Of a DNA stretch of 64,000 nt, positions 47,552 through 59,400 are shown in pieces; the stretch's first letter is position 1; every line of letters starts with the position of its first letter. The DNA is from Vombatus ursinus (taxonomy: Eukaryota; Chordata; Mammalia; Diprotodontia; Vombatidae). Where the stretch lies: assembly GCF_900497805.2 (NCBI RefSeq), contig NW_020954582.1, forward strand, positions 729,083-793,082. Reading direction: 5' to 3'. The notes under the pieces were generated by a model. It searched no databases, was not told the DNA's origin, and saw only the letters and a program-made list of their open reading frames with translations. Made by a program: the position numbers and the translations under genes.

Positions 47552-50500
47552 GTATGTGTAACCATGGTAACCATGAATTCTGCTTGCTTTGCCTTCCCCC
47601 ACATCCACCCAGGTTGTAGGTTTTTCATTAGAGCCTTATCTCAGTGATCACGATGCCAGATTCCCCTCCTCTCTCTGCTCTCATTCCCATGAAAAATAAA
47701 CCTCATCTCAATGTCCCCATAACATGTAGTCTGAAAGGAAAATCCATGTAGCTGACCTCATTTTGATACGTGATAAGGCTCTGAAGGAGGAAGGAATGTT
47801 CAAACACTGGTTTTGTATGTGGTTCTGATGAAGATATAAGATACTTAAACCAATTAAAAAACCGCTGATCTGCCTTCATTTATTAAAGTGCCCAATGATT
47901 GAAAGTCATGGAATTGTTTTGCCTGACTGACATTCTCTAGAAAGGTCAGTGAGCTGTTTGGCATTCATTGCCAAACTGGGGTAGAAAGTCTTGGCATCTT
48001 GGCCCCCTTTTTTTTACTTCCTTATTTATAGTTCTCAACTAAATTAGAACTTTAAAAGTTTTTTGCATAATCTTTGTCTTTTTAATGATATTTTCTTATA
48101 TAAACATGGTGTTAAATATTAATGTGAAGTTCTATCTACATATATATAAGTAGATGTATTGATTACAATTTTGTGAAATAGACATTTTACTGTTTGGAGA
48201 GGTTTTTGTGATTTTCATGATTACGTAATTTTATCTGCCTTATGAACCTATCAGACTGTCCCCTGCCTGGGACATCCTCTAAGTAAGGATTCTGCATATT
48301 TAAGGTCACAAGTTTCCATAAATTTTGTCCTATATACGTAGGTGTCTGTGCAGATGAGCTGGGCTCTGCTTTGTGTAAATAGATGAAGTAATTATGGGAT
48401 GGAAGGAATTCTGGCAGCCACAAGTTGTCATAGATAATTGTCCCTTTGGTGTGAGGTAAAATGTGCAAATTCTGTCTGGTGGGACAGAATTTATCCACTC
48501 TATGGCTTCTGGAGCTAACGTTCATAGCATCATAGGAAACTTTTGTAAGTGAGTTTTAATTCTTTTGACTGAAAGAACTTCCTGGTCGAGCTTAGAATAT
48601 TTGCAGTATGAGGATTGCTGGTGTAATGGGTAGATCAGATTAAACATACATTCTTCTTGTCTGACTCAATATCCATCTTGTCAGACACGACAGTCCAAAG
48701 TTTGTAGTGCGATTATGTGGGATTTCAGCACTGATATTTTTATTTACCTCATCGTAGTAGTAGTTGAAGGTTATTTTTATATATGAGTTTTTTTCCCTTG
48801 AAATTTTGTTGATATGTTTATAGGGTTTGTTTTGTAGCCCAGTTGGAGATGGAGAATGATTCTAATATAATCTTTGATAATTAGAGGTAAATTAGGGCCT
48901 TATTTTTTTTTTAACATTATTGCTGTTATTTCAGAATGTGAAGATCATATATTAAGAATTATAACTGGGCTAAACATTGTCAGATATTCACAAACTTCAT
49001 AGGTAGGCCTTAAGAAAGGATTATGCTAATTTCCAGAGGATGAAAAGAGGAGAAAATGGGTTTCTGCTGAATCTATTTCTCAATTTATATCCTTTCTTCA
49101 TAAAATGTTTTAAATAATTGTGTGGTCATTTTCCCCCAAATTAGTTAATATATTAATAATTCACTGAATTGCTTATCTTTTAAAAACAATCTTTCAATTA
49201 AATTTTGTTTAATTATGCTAACCTACCTAGGGTAGGAGAGAGACCACTTGGGGAAATGTTTATATAGAGGACAGAGTAGAATTTTCTCTCTCAAAAGAAA
49301 AATGTAGAAATGTATGCATATTGGTGACTTGGGAAAGATGTACAAGGTTTAGTGTAAATTAATGAACAGTAAACCGAAGCCATCCAGTTATGGGGAAAAA
49401 AAGTTATCTGATAGTCTGCTAATCTGGGTGTGATGGTGGCTCTTCAATTATAATTATACTTCCAAAAAATTGTAACTTATTGGTGGTTTATTTCTTCCTG
49501 TGATGCCCACCACATCATGAGGCATTTTTTGGAGTATGACTACAGTGAAGAAGTTATTGCTTCCTGATAAGTAGACCATTTGGAAATTGCTTTTTACGTT
49601 TCTCTTCTTTTTTTTTTGCGTAGTATCTGATCTAGAATCACCACAGAAAACCCCCAACTAAAGAGTGATGTCATAAATGTTTAGTGTCAGGAGCCTTGAA
49701 TTAGAGATCCCTTGTTAGTATTATACCTTGGACCAGTTGGGTTCCTCCTATAAGATAAGATCTCTGAGGTCTTGTGTAACTGTCCACATTTTGGCAATAT
49801 TGATGGCCACTCCATTGGACTAGAGGGTGATAGGTCAGAGCTGTAGAGACCTACCAGGGCAAAAGGCTATGGGGAGTTTTGGGTTATGTGTTGCTTTCCC
49901 ACCTGCAGATCCCCTTGAACCAGAGGCCATCTGCCTGGTGTGAACATGCCCCAAAAGAGCCTGCTCTGAGGCCTTCCATATCTTCAGTGATGCGGCCTCC
50001 TCATGCTTTGGGCAGTCATCTTTCTCTCATCGATGTGATCCCTGTGAAGAGAAAGAGCAGGGAGTCTCTTGGAGTCCCCAGGAGGAACATCTTCGCACCC
50101 TCCACCTTGTCTCTCTCCTTTTTAAATAGGAAAGCAACTTTATCTAGGTCAGAACATTGGTCTCTGCTTGGTTGGGGCCATCCTTTGAGCACTGCTACTT
50201 TCCACTGTTGTTTCTTCCAATTTCTGCACTCGTTCATTGATTCCCTGCTTTGTGCTGATTCCTGACATAAGACATTCTTTCTGGATTTTTTCTTCCAAAG
50301 GCAGAGGCGAGTACGTGCCTTTCAAAAAGGTGCCCTGTAAATGAGCACCAAGTCAAGACAGAAGTAGGGAAAACAGTTCTGTGTCATCTCTTTAGAGTTA
50401 TTCGTTTGTGTAGAGGCGCCTGTCTTTGGGCATTTCTAGGGCCTAGTTTCTTCCATGAGCACCTGGTTATGTAGCCTAGTCTACTAGTCTCTGAACCGTC

Positions 50501-51360
50501 CTGAAGGGCCTTTTAAAAAGCCTCTTACTGTCCCGGGGATCTTAGTCTTCTGGGGAAACCAGATGGGCACCATTTTGCTGGTGAATGGGACCATATGACT
50601 AAAGAATTGCCTTCAGTGTTCTGAAAAACCCGTGGCAGAGGAAATGTTCATAGTCCAAAGGAACACAGCCTCTTATGTCGTAGAAGAGCAGATGGGCCTC
50701 TCTTCTGAATCCTTGGGCCGAAGGGCACACGAAGCCCAGAGGGTACTCTGGCTTCTCCCCAGTACCCCTGGTTGGCGAGAGAGGCCGCTTGTAGGCCTCT
50801 GATCCCCATCTGCCGCAGCCACAGCACCCCAACTTGCTGGGCTCTCCTTCTGTGGGCCTTTGCTGCTGCTTCTTCCACTTCATGCTGTGCCTGGCTTCTG
50901 TCCAGAGCCTGCTGATATTTCCAGGCCAAGCTCAGCTGCTACCTCTTGGAACCCCTTCTGTATTCCCTGAACTGTGCTCAGATACCTCCTCTTTCCTTCT
51001 GTCCCTCCCAGGGTCAGCTGCGTGGAGAGTGAAAGTGCTGACTTCTTGACGAGACAAGTGTGACTTAGAGGAAGTCACTGGTCTCATTCGTACCTGGCAG
51101 GGCTGCTGGAGGGTGCTACAGTGCCCAGAGTGCCAGGCCTGGAGTCTAGCCAGCTGACCCTGGGTGACTGTGGGGGGGGGGGGGTAAAAGGGAGACTGAG
51201 GAAGTTGTCCCAAGGTGATCTTGCTGGTTGGTTTTCTCTGTGACATCATCCTTCCCATGGTGCAGATCATGCTTGGTTGCTCACCAATAACCAACAGTCT
51301 GTTTAGAAAGCAACCCCGCTCGGGGAACGTAAAATCTAGCAGGGAGGGATTTAAAAATAG
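47552..51360. other. ZZZ3 intron downstream of the coding exon
   Basis: Begins with the splice donor (GTATGT at 47552, or GTGTAA at 47556). AT-rich unique sequence to about 49800, then a more GC-rich stretch with a 13-G run at 51172-51184. I looked for the next ZZZ3 exon (expected to begin YQRLLQTIAVLEAQ) and did not find it. Confidence 0.55.
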
Positions 51361-51510
51361 GTGATTCTACAGATCTAGAGTTGTAAGGCACTGCAGAAGC
51401 CATTTTACAGTTGAGGTGACTGAGGCTAAGGGGTGAAATGACTTGTCCAAGGCCACCCAGGCAGGGGCACAAGTGGGGTTTGAATGTGGGCCCCTGATGC
51501 CAAAGCCAGC
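51361..51510 (-). repeat. MIR-type SINE
   Basis: gccattttacagttgaggtg, gacttgtccaaggccaccca and ggggtttgaatgtgggcccc. Confidence 0.75.
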
Positions 51511-51559
51511 AAGCACCCTCTCAGTAGAAGGAGGATGGTAAGTGTCATAAGGAAAGCAA

Positions 51560-52640
51560 AGGATTTTATTTTCAATTTTTTAACATTTTTATTTAAACTT
51601 TTGAGTTCCAGAGTCTGTCCGTCCCTCTTTCCCTTCCCCCTTCCCTGAGGTGGTAAGCAGTCTGATATAGTTATACGTGTGAAATGATGTAAAACATTTC
51701 CATATTGGTAATTTTGTACAAGAAGACTTGAATAAAAATGAAAGAAAGTGAAAGCTAGCCTGCTTCAGTCTGTATTCAATCAATATTGTTTCTTTCTCTG
51801 GAGGTGGATAGTATGCTTGCTTCATCGTTAGTCCTTTGGGATTGCCTTGGATCATTGCGTTGCTGAGAAGAGCCAAGTGTAATAAAGTCAGTCATCACAC
51901 AATGTGGCTGTTACTGTGTACAACGTTCTCCTAGTTCTGCTCTCTTCCCTCTGCATCAGTTCATCTAAGTCTTTCCAGGTTTTTCTGAAATCATCCTGCT
52001 TGTCATTTCTTTCTTTCTTTTTTTTTTTCCCTTAGGCAATTGGGGTTAAGTGACTTGCCCAGGGTCACACAGCTAGCAAGTGTCAAGTGTTTGGTCTGAG
52101 GCCAGATATGAACTCAGGTCCTCCTGACTTCAGGGCCAGTGCTCTATCCACTGTGCCACCTAGCTCCCCCCCCCCTTTTTAAAATAAATTTTTATTGATA
52201 TATTTTGCTTTTACATTTCCTGAATTTGCTTCTTTTCTTTCCTTTCTTTCTTTTTTTTTTTTAAGGCAATTGGGGTTAAGTGACTTGCTCAGGATCACAC
52301 AGCTACTAAATGTCAAGTGTTTGGTCTGAGGCTGGATTTGAACTCAGGTCCTCCTGACTTTAGGGTCAGTGCTCTATCCACTGCGCCACCTAGCTGCCCC
52401 CCTGCTTGTCATTTCTCATAGCACAATAATATTCCATTACAATCATATACCACAGCTTGTTTAGTCATTCCCCAATTGATGGACATCCCTTTGATTTCCA
52501 GTTCTTAACCACCACAAAAAGAGCCGCTATAAATGTTTTTGTATAAATAGGTCCTTTCCCCTTTTTCTGGATGTCTTTGGGATGTAGACCTAGCAGTGGT
52601 ATAGCTGGATCAAAGGGTATGCACAGTTTTATAATCCTTT
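51560..52640 (-). repeat. L1 3' end, interrupted by a SINE composite
   Basis: Antisense marsupial L1 terminus: cttttgagttccagagtctg, gtaaaacatttccatattgg, ttctcctagttctgctctct, then the break at 52011-52400. It resumes with catttctcatagcacaataa, cattccccaattgatggaca and gctggatcaaagggtatgca. Confidence 0.9.
51995..52416 (-). mobile_element. Two SINEs in tandem inside the L1, with one outer target duplication
   Basis: A perfect 16-bp repeat cctgcttgtcatttct lies at 51995-52010 and 52401-52416. Between the copies are two antisense marsupial SINEs (about 52011-52171 and 52246-52400), separated by ~75 bp of AT-rich sequence that looks like another L1-type 3' tail (aaataaatttttattgatat). Both SINEs have T-rich tails on the left. 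Confidence 0.85.
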
Positions 52641-52676
52641 GGGCATAGAAGCAAGGGATTTTAAAGACAGGTCATG

Positions 52677-53430
52677 ATGGTTAGAATGCAGGGCTTGGAA
52701 TCAGGAAGATGCTAGTTTTGTGACCCTGGGCGAGTAATTTAACTTCTGTGTGCCCCAGTTTCCTCATCTATGAAATGGGATCAAGTAATTAATAGCACTA
52801 AAATAATTCATGTAAAACTCTTTGTAAATGCAAGCCAGTTCAAAGAATTGGAAATTGAGGGGATGCTCATCAATTGGGGAATGGCTGAACAAATTGTAGT
52901 ATATGAATGTAATGGAATACTTTTGTTCTATAAAAAATGATGAGCAAGTAGATTTCAGAAAAACCTGGAAAGTCTTACATGAACTATTGCTGAGTGAAGT
53001 GAGCAGAACCAGGAGAACATTGTACACAGTAACAGCCACACTGTGTGTTGACTGACTTTGATAGACTTAGCTCTTCTTAGCAATACAATGATCTAAGACA
53101 ATTCCAAAGGACTCATGATGGAAAATGCTATACACATCCACATAGAAAGAACTGTGGAGTCTGAATGCAGATCGAAGCAGACTATTTTCACTTTTTTTTC
53201 CTCTTTTGGTCAGTTTTCTTCTTCAACATGGCTAATGTGGAATTATGTTTAACATGGCTGCACATGAATAGCCTATATCAGATTGCATGCTGTCTTGGGA
53301 AGGGGGGAGGGAGAAGAATTTGGAACTCTAAATCTCACAAAAAAATGAATGTTGAAAACCATAAATAAATAAATAAATAAATAATGGAATGCAAGCCAGT
53401 AGTGGTGGCAGTGGTATTTCCAGCATGTAT
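52677..53430 (+). repeat. MIR-type SINE split by an L1 3' end
   Basis: The MIR begins at 52677 (ggttagaatgcagggcttgg; gtgaccctgggcgagtaatt) and reaches 52839. Sequence after the L1 (from 53388) repeats atgcaagccagt and continues the MIR tail. Confidence 0.75.
52827..53400 (+). mobile_element. 5'-truncated L1 insertion with target-site duplication
   Basis: Sense marsupial L1 3' end (52840-53387): atcaattggggaatggctga (ORF2 C-terminus), gagcagaaccaggagaacat, gtctgaatgcagatcgaagc, and a tail that has become (AAAT)n at 53361-53384. It is flanked by a perfect 13-bp repeat aatgcaagccagt (52827-52839 and 53388-53400). Confidence 0.92.
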
Positions 53431-53990
53431 CTCAGTTCTTAGAGTTGAGAGATCCCATCCAGTCTTGGGATACATCGTGGAAAGCCCCAAGGAGCAGGTG
53501 GTGGCGTGTGAGCTGAGGACTGGGCATGTTACAGGACGGTCCCTGTTGGCTCTGTCATGAGGTGGGAAAATGTAGTGGGAGGGGGCAGAGCTTGAATGCT
53601 TAGTTGAGGAGTCTGGGCTCTGGTGAAGACATCTGGTCACACTTGTTTTAGGATGTAAATGTGGTAGTCGAGTGTGTAGGATGGAGGAGGGAGGCAGAAG
53701 GGGCCACTGGATGATGGCTAACTAAAGGTTTGAACTTGATGGTCGCAGCCGAAATGGAGAAGACCCAGATTTCATAGAGGTAGACAGGACTTTTTGTATT
53801 TTTTCATTTAAGAAGCCATATTTTTTCCTCCCCACCAATTCACTGTCTCCCATTTGATTTTGGATACTGAGAGCAGAAAGTTAAAGATGATTTGGAGGTT
53901 TCAGGACTTTCTGACAATTAATGTTGGCTTAAAAAAAATGAAGTGTTTTTTATGAAGTCATCAGAAATTTATAAAAGCCTTTTTCTTTTT
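53401..53990. other. Mostly unassigned; weak L2-like character
   Basis: The G-rich text at 53640-53780 resembles antisense L2 RT/3' UTR, but weakly. No gene. Confidence 0.35.
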
Positions 53991-54520
53991 TAAGAAATCT
54001 TTTTTAAATGCACAGAAATTGATTTTCTTACAACCCCCCCCCATTTCTTCTCTCCCTTCCTCCCCATGAAAAAAAAAATGAAAAACAAAACCCTTGTAAC
54101 AAATCCAAGTGGTCACACAAAACAGATTCCTGTATTGGCCGTGTCCAAAAATGGTTCTCTTGTTCTGCATCTTGAGTGTGTCATCTGCCTGTCAGGAGAT
54201 GGGAAGCACACTTCATCATCAGTCTGGATCTGACTGGCCATTGAATTGATGACAATTCTTAGGCCTTGGCAAAGTTGTTTGTTTTTACAGTGCTGTTAGT
54301 AAATACATTGTTTTCACACAAGTCTTTCTGGGTGTCACGTAAATTCCCTTTCATCATTTCTTAATGCGTAATAGTATTCCATGATGTTACAGACCAATAA
54401 TTTATCCAGTTCCTTGCTACTACAAAAAACTGCTATAGATATTTTTGTACAGGTAGGTCTTTTTCCTTTTTTTTTTTCAAATGTCTTTGGGGCATAGGCC
54501 TAGTAGGAGTGATGATTATT
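53991..54520 (-). repeat. L1-type 3' end
   Basis: Antisense terminus with aacaaatccaagtggtcaca, tagtattccatgatgttaca and ctgctatagatatttttgta. The variant terminus resembles that of the ORF1-only copies. Confidence 0.75.
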
Positions 54521-55080
54521 TTGTTAAGAGAAATAGGGAAGTCGGAAAGAAGGTTTTTTCCCTGGCAGAGATGATGGGTTTTGGTTGGAACTTAGTGGGT
54601 TTGTGGTCCCTCGGGTGGAAGATGCAGCAAGCACTCAGAATGCAGGACTAGACATCGATTTTTGAGAGCCATCTATCTAGAAGCTCAGGTTGAAGCCATT
54701 CGAGTGGATGCTCTCTATGTTGAGGAGAGTTTGAGAATGAGACATTTTGTGTTTGGTTGGGGGTGGGGGGGAGGTCAGGACTGAAGCCAGTGTTCAGTGC
54801 AGAGCTGACATGTGGTCTCAGGGGAGGGTATTGATTGAGTTTTGCAACTAAAGTCATTGGTGATCCTGCTGAGAGCAGGTTCTGTGGAGCATTGAAGGCA
54901 CACCCGATTGTCAAGGTATGGAGGTGTGGACGTGGGGGACATAGCGGCAGTGACTGGGTCTGGAAGGTCACCTTGAGAGGTCCAATGTTTGGGAGGGTGG
55001 TAGAAGTGGAGGAGGATGAGGGCTTACAGGTTGGGGCCCTCCCAGAGGTAGAATGGGAGGCCCAGGCCCCTGGGCTATGA
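54521..55080 (-). repeat. L2-type LINE fragment
   Basis: Antisense L2-like sequence (gcagagatgatgggttttgg to about 55070), diverged and broken. Confidence 0.45.
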
Positions 55081-56970
55081 GGCTAAGACATGATTGAGGG
55101 ACATGTGTCCAGTGGGCCTGCAGTTCACAGAGAAGCTGACAAAAGCTAGATCACTTGCAGAGTGAGGGGCTTATAGCTGCGTGGGCTGTGCAAACCCTGG
55201 TAGGACACCTTCCCCTTTCTCTTCCCCTTTCGAAAAAGAGGAAACTGAGGTTTGAAGTGACTTTCCCAAGGTTGGGCAGCTGGCAGTGCGCTCAGCTGGG
55301 CTTTGAACCCTGGTCCTCTGATAGACTACATGTAGATTTACATGGATCATTCAGAGGAACTTTCCTGATCTCGGGATCCCTTCTGCTCCTAGTGAAATGA
55401 AGCACCCCAAAGCCTTTTTAGATGATCCGAGGGATACGTCCTCAGACGTTTTCTCCAGTATAGTGTTGCATGTAACGGGGTGAGCCACAGTGAGGAGCCC
55501 ACGTCTGAGAGTTTCTCCTTATGTCGGTAATGACAAGTGGATCACAGTGCAGCAGAGCTCTGAGTCTTGGAGTCTTTGACTTCGAGGAGGGCAAGTGGGG
55601 GGGCTCCCCAGAGACCTTTTTGGATGGGAGTTTGAGGTGGTGCCAAGCCTCCGTGGGGGGAGGCCTCTGCCAGCTTGTCGTCACATCTGCAGTGCATTCT
55701 ATCCCACATCCTCGGTGAAAGAGAGGGTTGAGAAGGGGTAAGAAATAGCTCTAAAATATTCAGTCCTTTCCTGCTTTAGTGAAAAGTATTTTGGACAAAA
55801 TTAGTTGTCATGGTTTGTGGGAGTTGTTTTTCTGCACAGATTTTGTGTTGCGCTGAAATGGAGATAGGGAGATTTTTGCAGTCCCTTCTGGTTTGGGCTT
55901 TTGGTCTTGGGGTCCTGAAGACCTCCAGCTCCTGTTTCTCCCCCCTCCCTTTCTCCTTCTCTGAACTTTCACCTCCAGGGCTTCCTGATATTGACCAGGG
56001 TTCTCCACCCATGGTGTCCTACTTGTCACTCTTTGCTAAGCCTTGTTCCTAGACTCTCTTGTGTCTGTCCCCTTCTCCAGTCACACAGCCACCAGTTGGG
56101 CTTCTCAATCCTCCCTCTATGTTTCCTGTGGTCCAGCAGGCCGCTTCTTGCCCCCGGGCTCCATTTCTTGGCCCTTGGCACTGGTTGATCCTCCTACCTG
56201 TAGGTTGGGCCTCCTCCCCAGGGCCTTTTAGAATGCCAGGTTCCCTTCAAGAGGGTTCATGGGGCCACCTTCGGCAAGAGGCCTTTTTCTTCTGTGTACC
56301 CACTGCTGAGTGCGGTACCTGGCCCATAGTGAGTAAGCCAGGCCTCTGCAGTTTACTCGCCTGTTCTCTCAAGGTCACCAGCCTACTAATGTGAGTAGAA
56401 GACAGCCCAGCCCATTGCCTGGCATATGGTGCCAGCCCAGAGTGAGCCTGCTCTTCATGGGACGTTGCCAAAGGCCACTGCCCCTCCTCCTTCCTGTGCC
56501 CCTTCGTACAGATTGAAGGGAATGCAGACTCACTCTCCTCACTCCCCCACTGCCCCAAAGCTGCCCCCGTGAAGGGCACATGGCACTTCATGAGTGGACA
56601 GTGGGGCATTGAGCTTCATAGGCAGTTTGCCTGGATCCCTCTTTCGAGGGCTTGCGGTCACTACTGCCTCTCCTCCCCCAGCTGGTGAGCTTCTCTCCTG
56701 TCCTTTGCTGACTGCTCTCCACTTCCCTGGGGGGGGGCCTTCGCCAGAGCAGCTCCTGATACAGAGAGGTTTGGGGAATGAGACAGCATTTTTCCACACC
56801 TATTTTCTTTGGCTTTGAAGCTTTTCTATTTTCTTGGATACTTGGGAAGCCTGAGGCTGTGGGCAGGAAGGCCACCTGCACAAACAGCCCCAATTACTCT
56901 GGAGTCTTTATTTTTCCAAAGTTTCATCCTTGTAAACAAAATGGCCTTTGGCCGCAACTAAAGCTGCTTC
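55081..56970. other. Mostly unassigned sequence
   Basis: 55235-55320 is an antisense MIR-like core (gaggaaactgaggtttgaag). 56200-56350 has sense L2-like phrases. G or C runs occur at 56730-56736. No gene-like frame among many short open stretches. Confidence 0.35.
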
Positions 56971-57217
56971 AGGACAGCTGTGTTGCACAGTGGATGGAGC
57001 ACCAGGCCTGGAGTCAGGAGGACCAGAGTTCAAATGTGGCCTCAAACATGTACTAGCTGTGTGACCCTGAGCAAGTCACTTTACCTGTTTGCCCCAGTTT
57101 CTTCATTGGTAAAATGAACTGGAGAAGGAAATGGCAAACCACTCCAGTAACTCTGCCAAGAAAACCCCAAATGGGGCCATGAAGAGTCAGACACGAGTGA
57201 AAACAGCTGAACAACAA
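56971..57217 (+). repeat. Marsupial MAR1-like CORE-SINE, near full length
   Basis: gacagctgtgttgcacagtg, gtgtgaccctgagcaagtca, ctggagaaggaaatggcaaa, ccactccagtaactctgcca and gaagagtcagacacgagtga. Confidence 0.93.
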
Positions 57218-57569
57218 GCAGTCTGCTTAACGTTTTGAAGACTGGGTTCTAGTACCGTAATTTGGACTCCCGTTTGGTAGTTATTTTGAGTTGAGATTTG
57301 ACTTAATCTTTATTTTCTCTCGCCTCACTTTTCCCCTGTGAATTGTTAGTCCTTACAGTGCAGACTTACAGTTTTGAAGCCTTTAGTTTACTTTTGCTTA
57401 GTAAGAGAGAAAAGGTCATGCTGATGGGCTAAGGCAGTTGTGAATTAGGCTTTTGTCAAAATCAGAGGAACAGTCACTTTTACTTTCTGTTTCAATAAAA
57501 TGAAACATTTTTGCTTGTCTCAAAAGGGGGACTCATGTGGATAATATTTTATTACATAGATAATAAAAT
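57218..57569. other. Unassigned sequence
   Basis: No gene or repeat recognised. Confidence 0.35.
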
Positions 57570-57810
57570 CTGTGTGCTTGGAATCAGGAAGGCCTGAGTT
57601 CAAAGGTGGCCTTAGACACTAGATATGTAACCCTGGACAAGTCACTTAACCTGTTTGCCCCATTTTCCTAATTTGTAAAATAGGGATAGTAATGGCACCT
57701 TCCCAGTGGAGTTTGAGGATCAAATGAAATAATAATTGTAAAGCACTGAGCAGTGTGCCTGGCACATAGTAGAAACTATATAGATGATGATGATGATGAG
57801 GATGATTCTG
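57570..57810 (+). repeat. MIR-type SINE with a (GAT)n-like tail
   Basis: tgcttggaatcaggaaggcc, gtaaccctggacaagtcact, cagtgtgcctggcacatagt and a short gatgatgatgat tract at 57784-57799. Confidence 0.88.
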
Positions 57811-58141
57811 TGAGGAAACAGAAATATTCAATTATCTTCTGGTTCTAGCAGCAGCATTGTGTTTTGTTACTAACGAAATGTTATTGTTTGAGTGACTGGG
57901 TCAGAGGCAGCGCTTGTCTAGTGAACAGAGAGTTGGCCTTGAAGCCAGGAAGGCATGGATTTGTTTGAGTCCTTCCTTGGCCCACGCCAGCAGTGTGATT
58001 GTAGACAGCTCTCTAAGACTTGAGGCTGAAGAGAAGGGTCCTAGTCGGAGTTTCCTCCTCCAAGAGTTACCTGTACTGGTGAAAAGGCAGGTTTAGTCTC
58101 TATACCCTATTCTTTTAATTGGATAAGAACAATGGGGTTTT
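57811..58141. other. Unassigned, MIR-like in part
   Basis: 57905-58000 shows an eroded MIR head (gtctagtgaacagagagttg). No gene. Confidence 0.35.
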
Positions 58142-58541
58142 NNNNNNNNNNNNNNNNNNNNNNNNNNNNNNNNNNNNNNNNNNNNNNNNNNNNNNNNNNN
58201 NNNNNNNNNNNNNNNNNNNNNNNNNNNNNNNNNNNNNNNNNNNNNNNNNNNNNNNNNNNNNNNNNNNNNNNNNNNNNNNNNNNNNNNNNNNNNNNNNNNN
58301 NNNNNNNNNNNNNNNNNNNNNNNNNNNNNNNNNNNNNNNNNNNNNNNNNNNNNNNNNNNNNNNNNNNNNNNNNNNNNNNNNNNNNNNNNNNNNNNNNNNN
58401 NNNNNNNNNNNNNNNNNNNNNNNNNNNNNNNNNNNNNNNNNNNNNNNNNNNNNNNNNNNNNNNNNNNNNNNNNNNNNNNNNNNNNNNNNNNNNNNNNNNN
58501 NNNNNNNNNNNNNNNNNNNNNNNNNNNNNNNNNNNNNNNNN
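58142..58541. other. Assembly gap (400 N)
   Basis: Exactly 400 N. Reading frames through it are meaningless. Confidence 0.98.
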
Positions 58542-58670
58542 CCACCTCCTTCTGGTCTAACTCAGCACCCTCCCTTCTCCTCTCAGCGCCCTTCCCCCCT
58601 CTTCCTGATCTGTCTCAGCACCCTCCTCCTGGTCTATCTCAGTACTCTCCCCCCTCCTTCTTTCTCTCCA
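58542..58670. repeat. Degenerate ~25-bp tandem repeat at the gap edge
   Basis: Related units begin at 58552 (ctggtctaactcagcaccct), 58605 (ctgatctgtctcagcaccct) and 58629 (ctggtctatctcagtactct), with a more eroded unit near 58576. The gap probably lies within this minisatellite. Confidence 0.7.
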
Positions 58671-59050
58671 GCATTGCCACCATCTCAGTTCAGACCCTCC
58701 TGGTCCCTTACCTAGACTGTTGTGGAAATTCCTAATTGGTCTTCTTGGGTCAAGTCTCTTGCATCCTCCGCATCACAGCCAGAACTCTGGAAGCCCCAGA
58801 GACTCCCTCTTGACTCTGGGACACCTAGAAATTCCTCTCTGGCATTCAGAGCCCTTCTCTACCTGACTTCTTCCTGTGTCTCCATGCATTCTGTGGTCCA
58901 GCCTTTGGCCTCCTTGCTGTTCCTCACACACTGGCTCCTTCCACAAGCTGCCTCTTTACATTAGCCTCAGTTTCCCTCAAGGCTTCACCCTGTGCAGCAG
59001 GTTTTTTCAGTCCCCTCCCAAGCTGCTGTCACCTTCTGAAGACTCCCTTG
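58671..59050 (+). repeat. L2-type LINE fragment
   Basis: Sense L2-like phrases: cctagactgttgtggaaatt, ttcagagcccttctctacct and ccttccacaagctgcctctt. Broken. Confidence 0.6.
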
Positions 59051-59054
59051 CATC

Positions 59055-59400
59055 TATTTTGTCAATAGTCAGCAAACATTTATGAAGTGCCTACTGTGTG
59101 CTAGGCACTGAGATACAAGAAGAGTCTAAAGACAGTCCCTGTCCCCCAGGAGCTTACAGTCTAAAGGGGAGACAAGCCATACCGCAAGCTGAAAAGCTGG
59201 GAGCCCAGGCGGGATGTGATAGATGACTGACTGCCTTTGGGCCTTGCCTGAGAGGGATGGAGGTTAGACTTTTAGGAGGCGGGAGGAGAGCCTGAATGAT
59301 AAAGGTGGGACAAGATGTGTCCTGCTCACTGTGTCTGCCTTTCTCAGTGCCTTGCCCATAGGAAACACCCACTTAGGGCAACAGTTAATGATTTCTGAAA
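59055..59400 (-). repeat. L2-type LINE 3' end
   Basis: agcaaacatttatgaagtgc, ctactgtgtgctaggcactg and aggagcttacagtctaaagg. Confidence 0.8.

Noticed and set aside
50599-50929. Overlapping GC-rich frames on both strands as a possible gene
   Set aside because: No family recognised, both strands equally open, and no splice signals that fit.
58093-58715. Long frames across the second gap
   Set aside because: They consist almost entirely of unknown bases.
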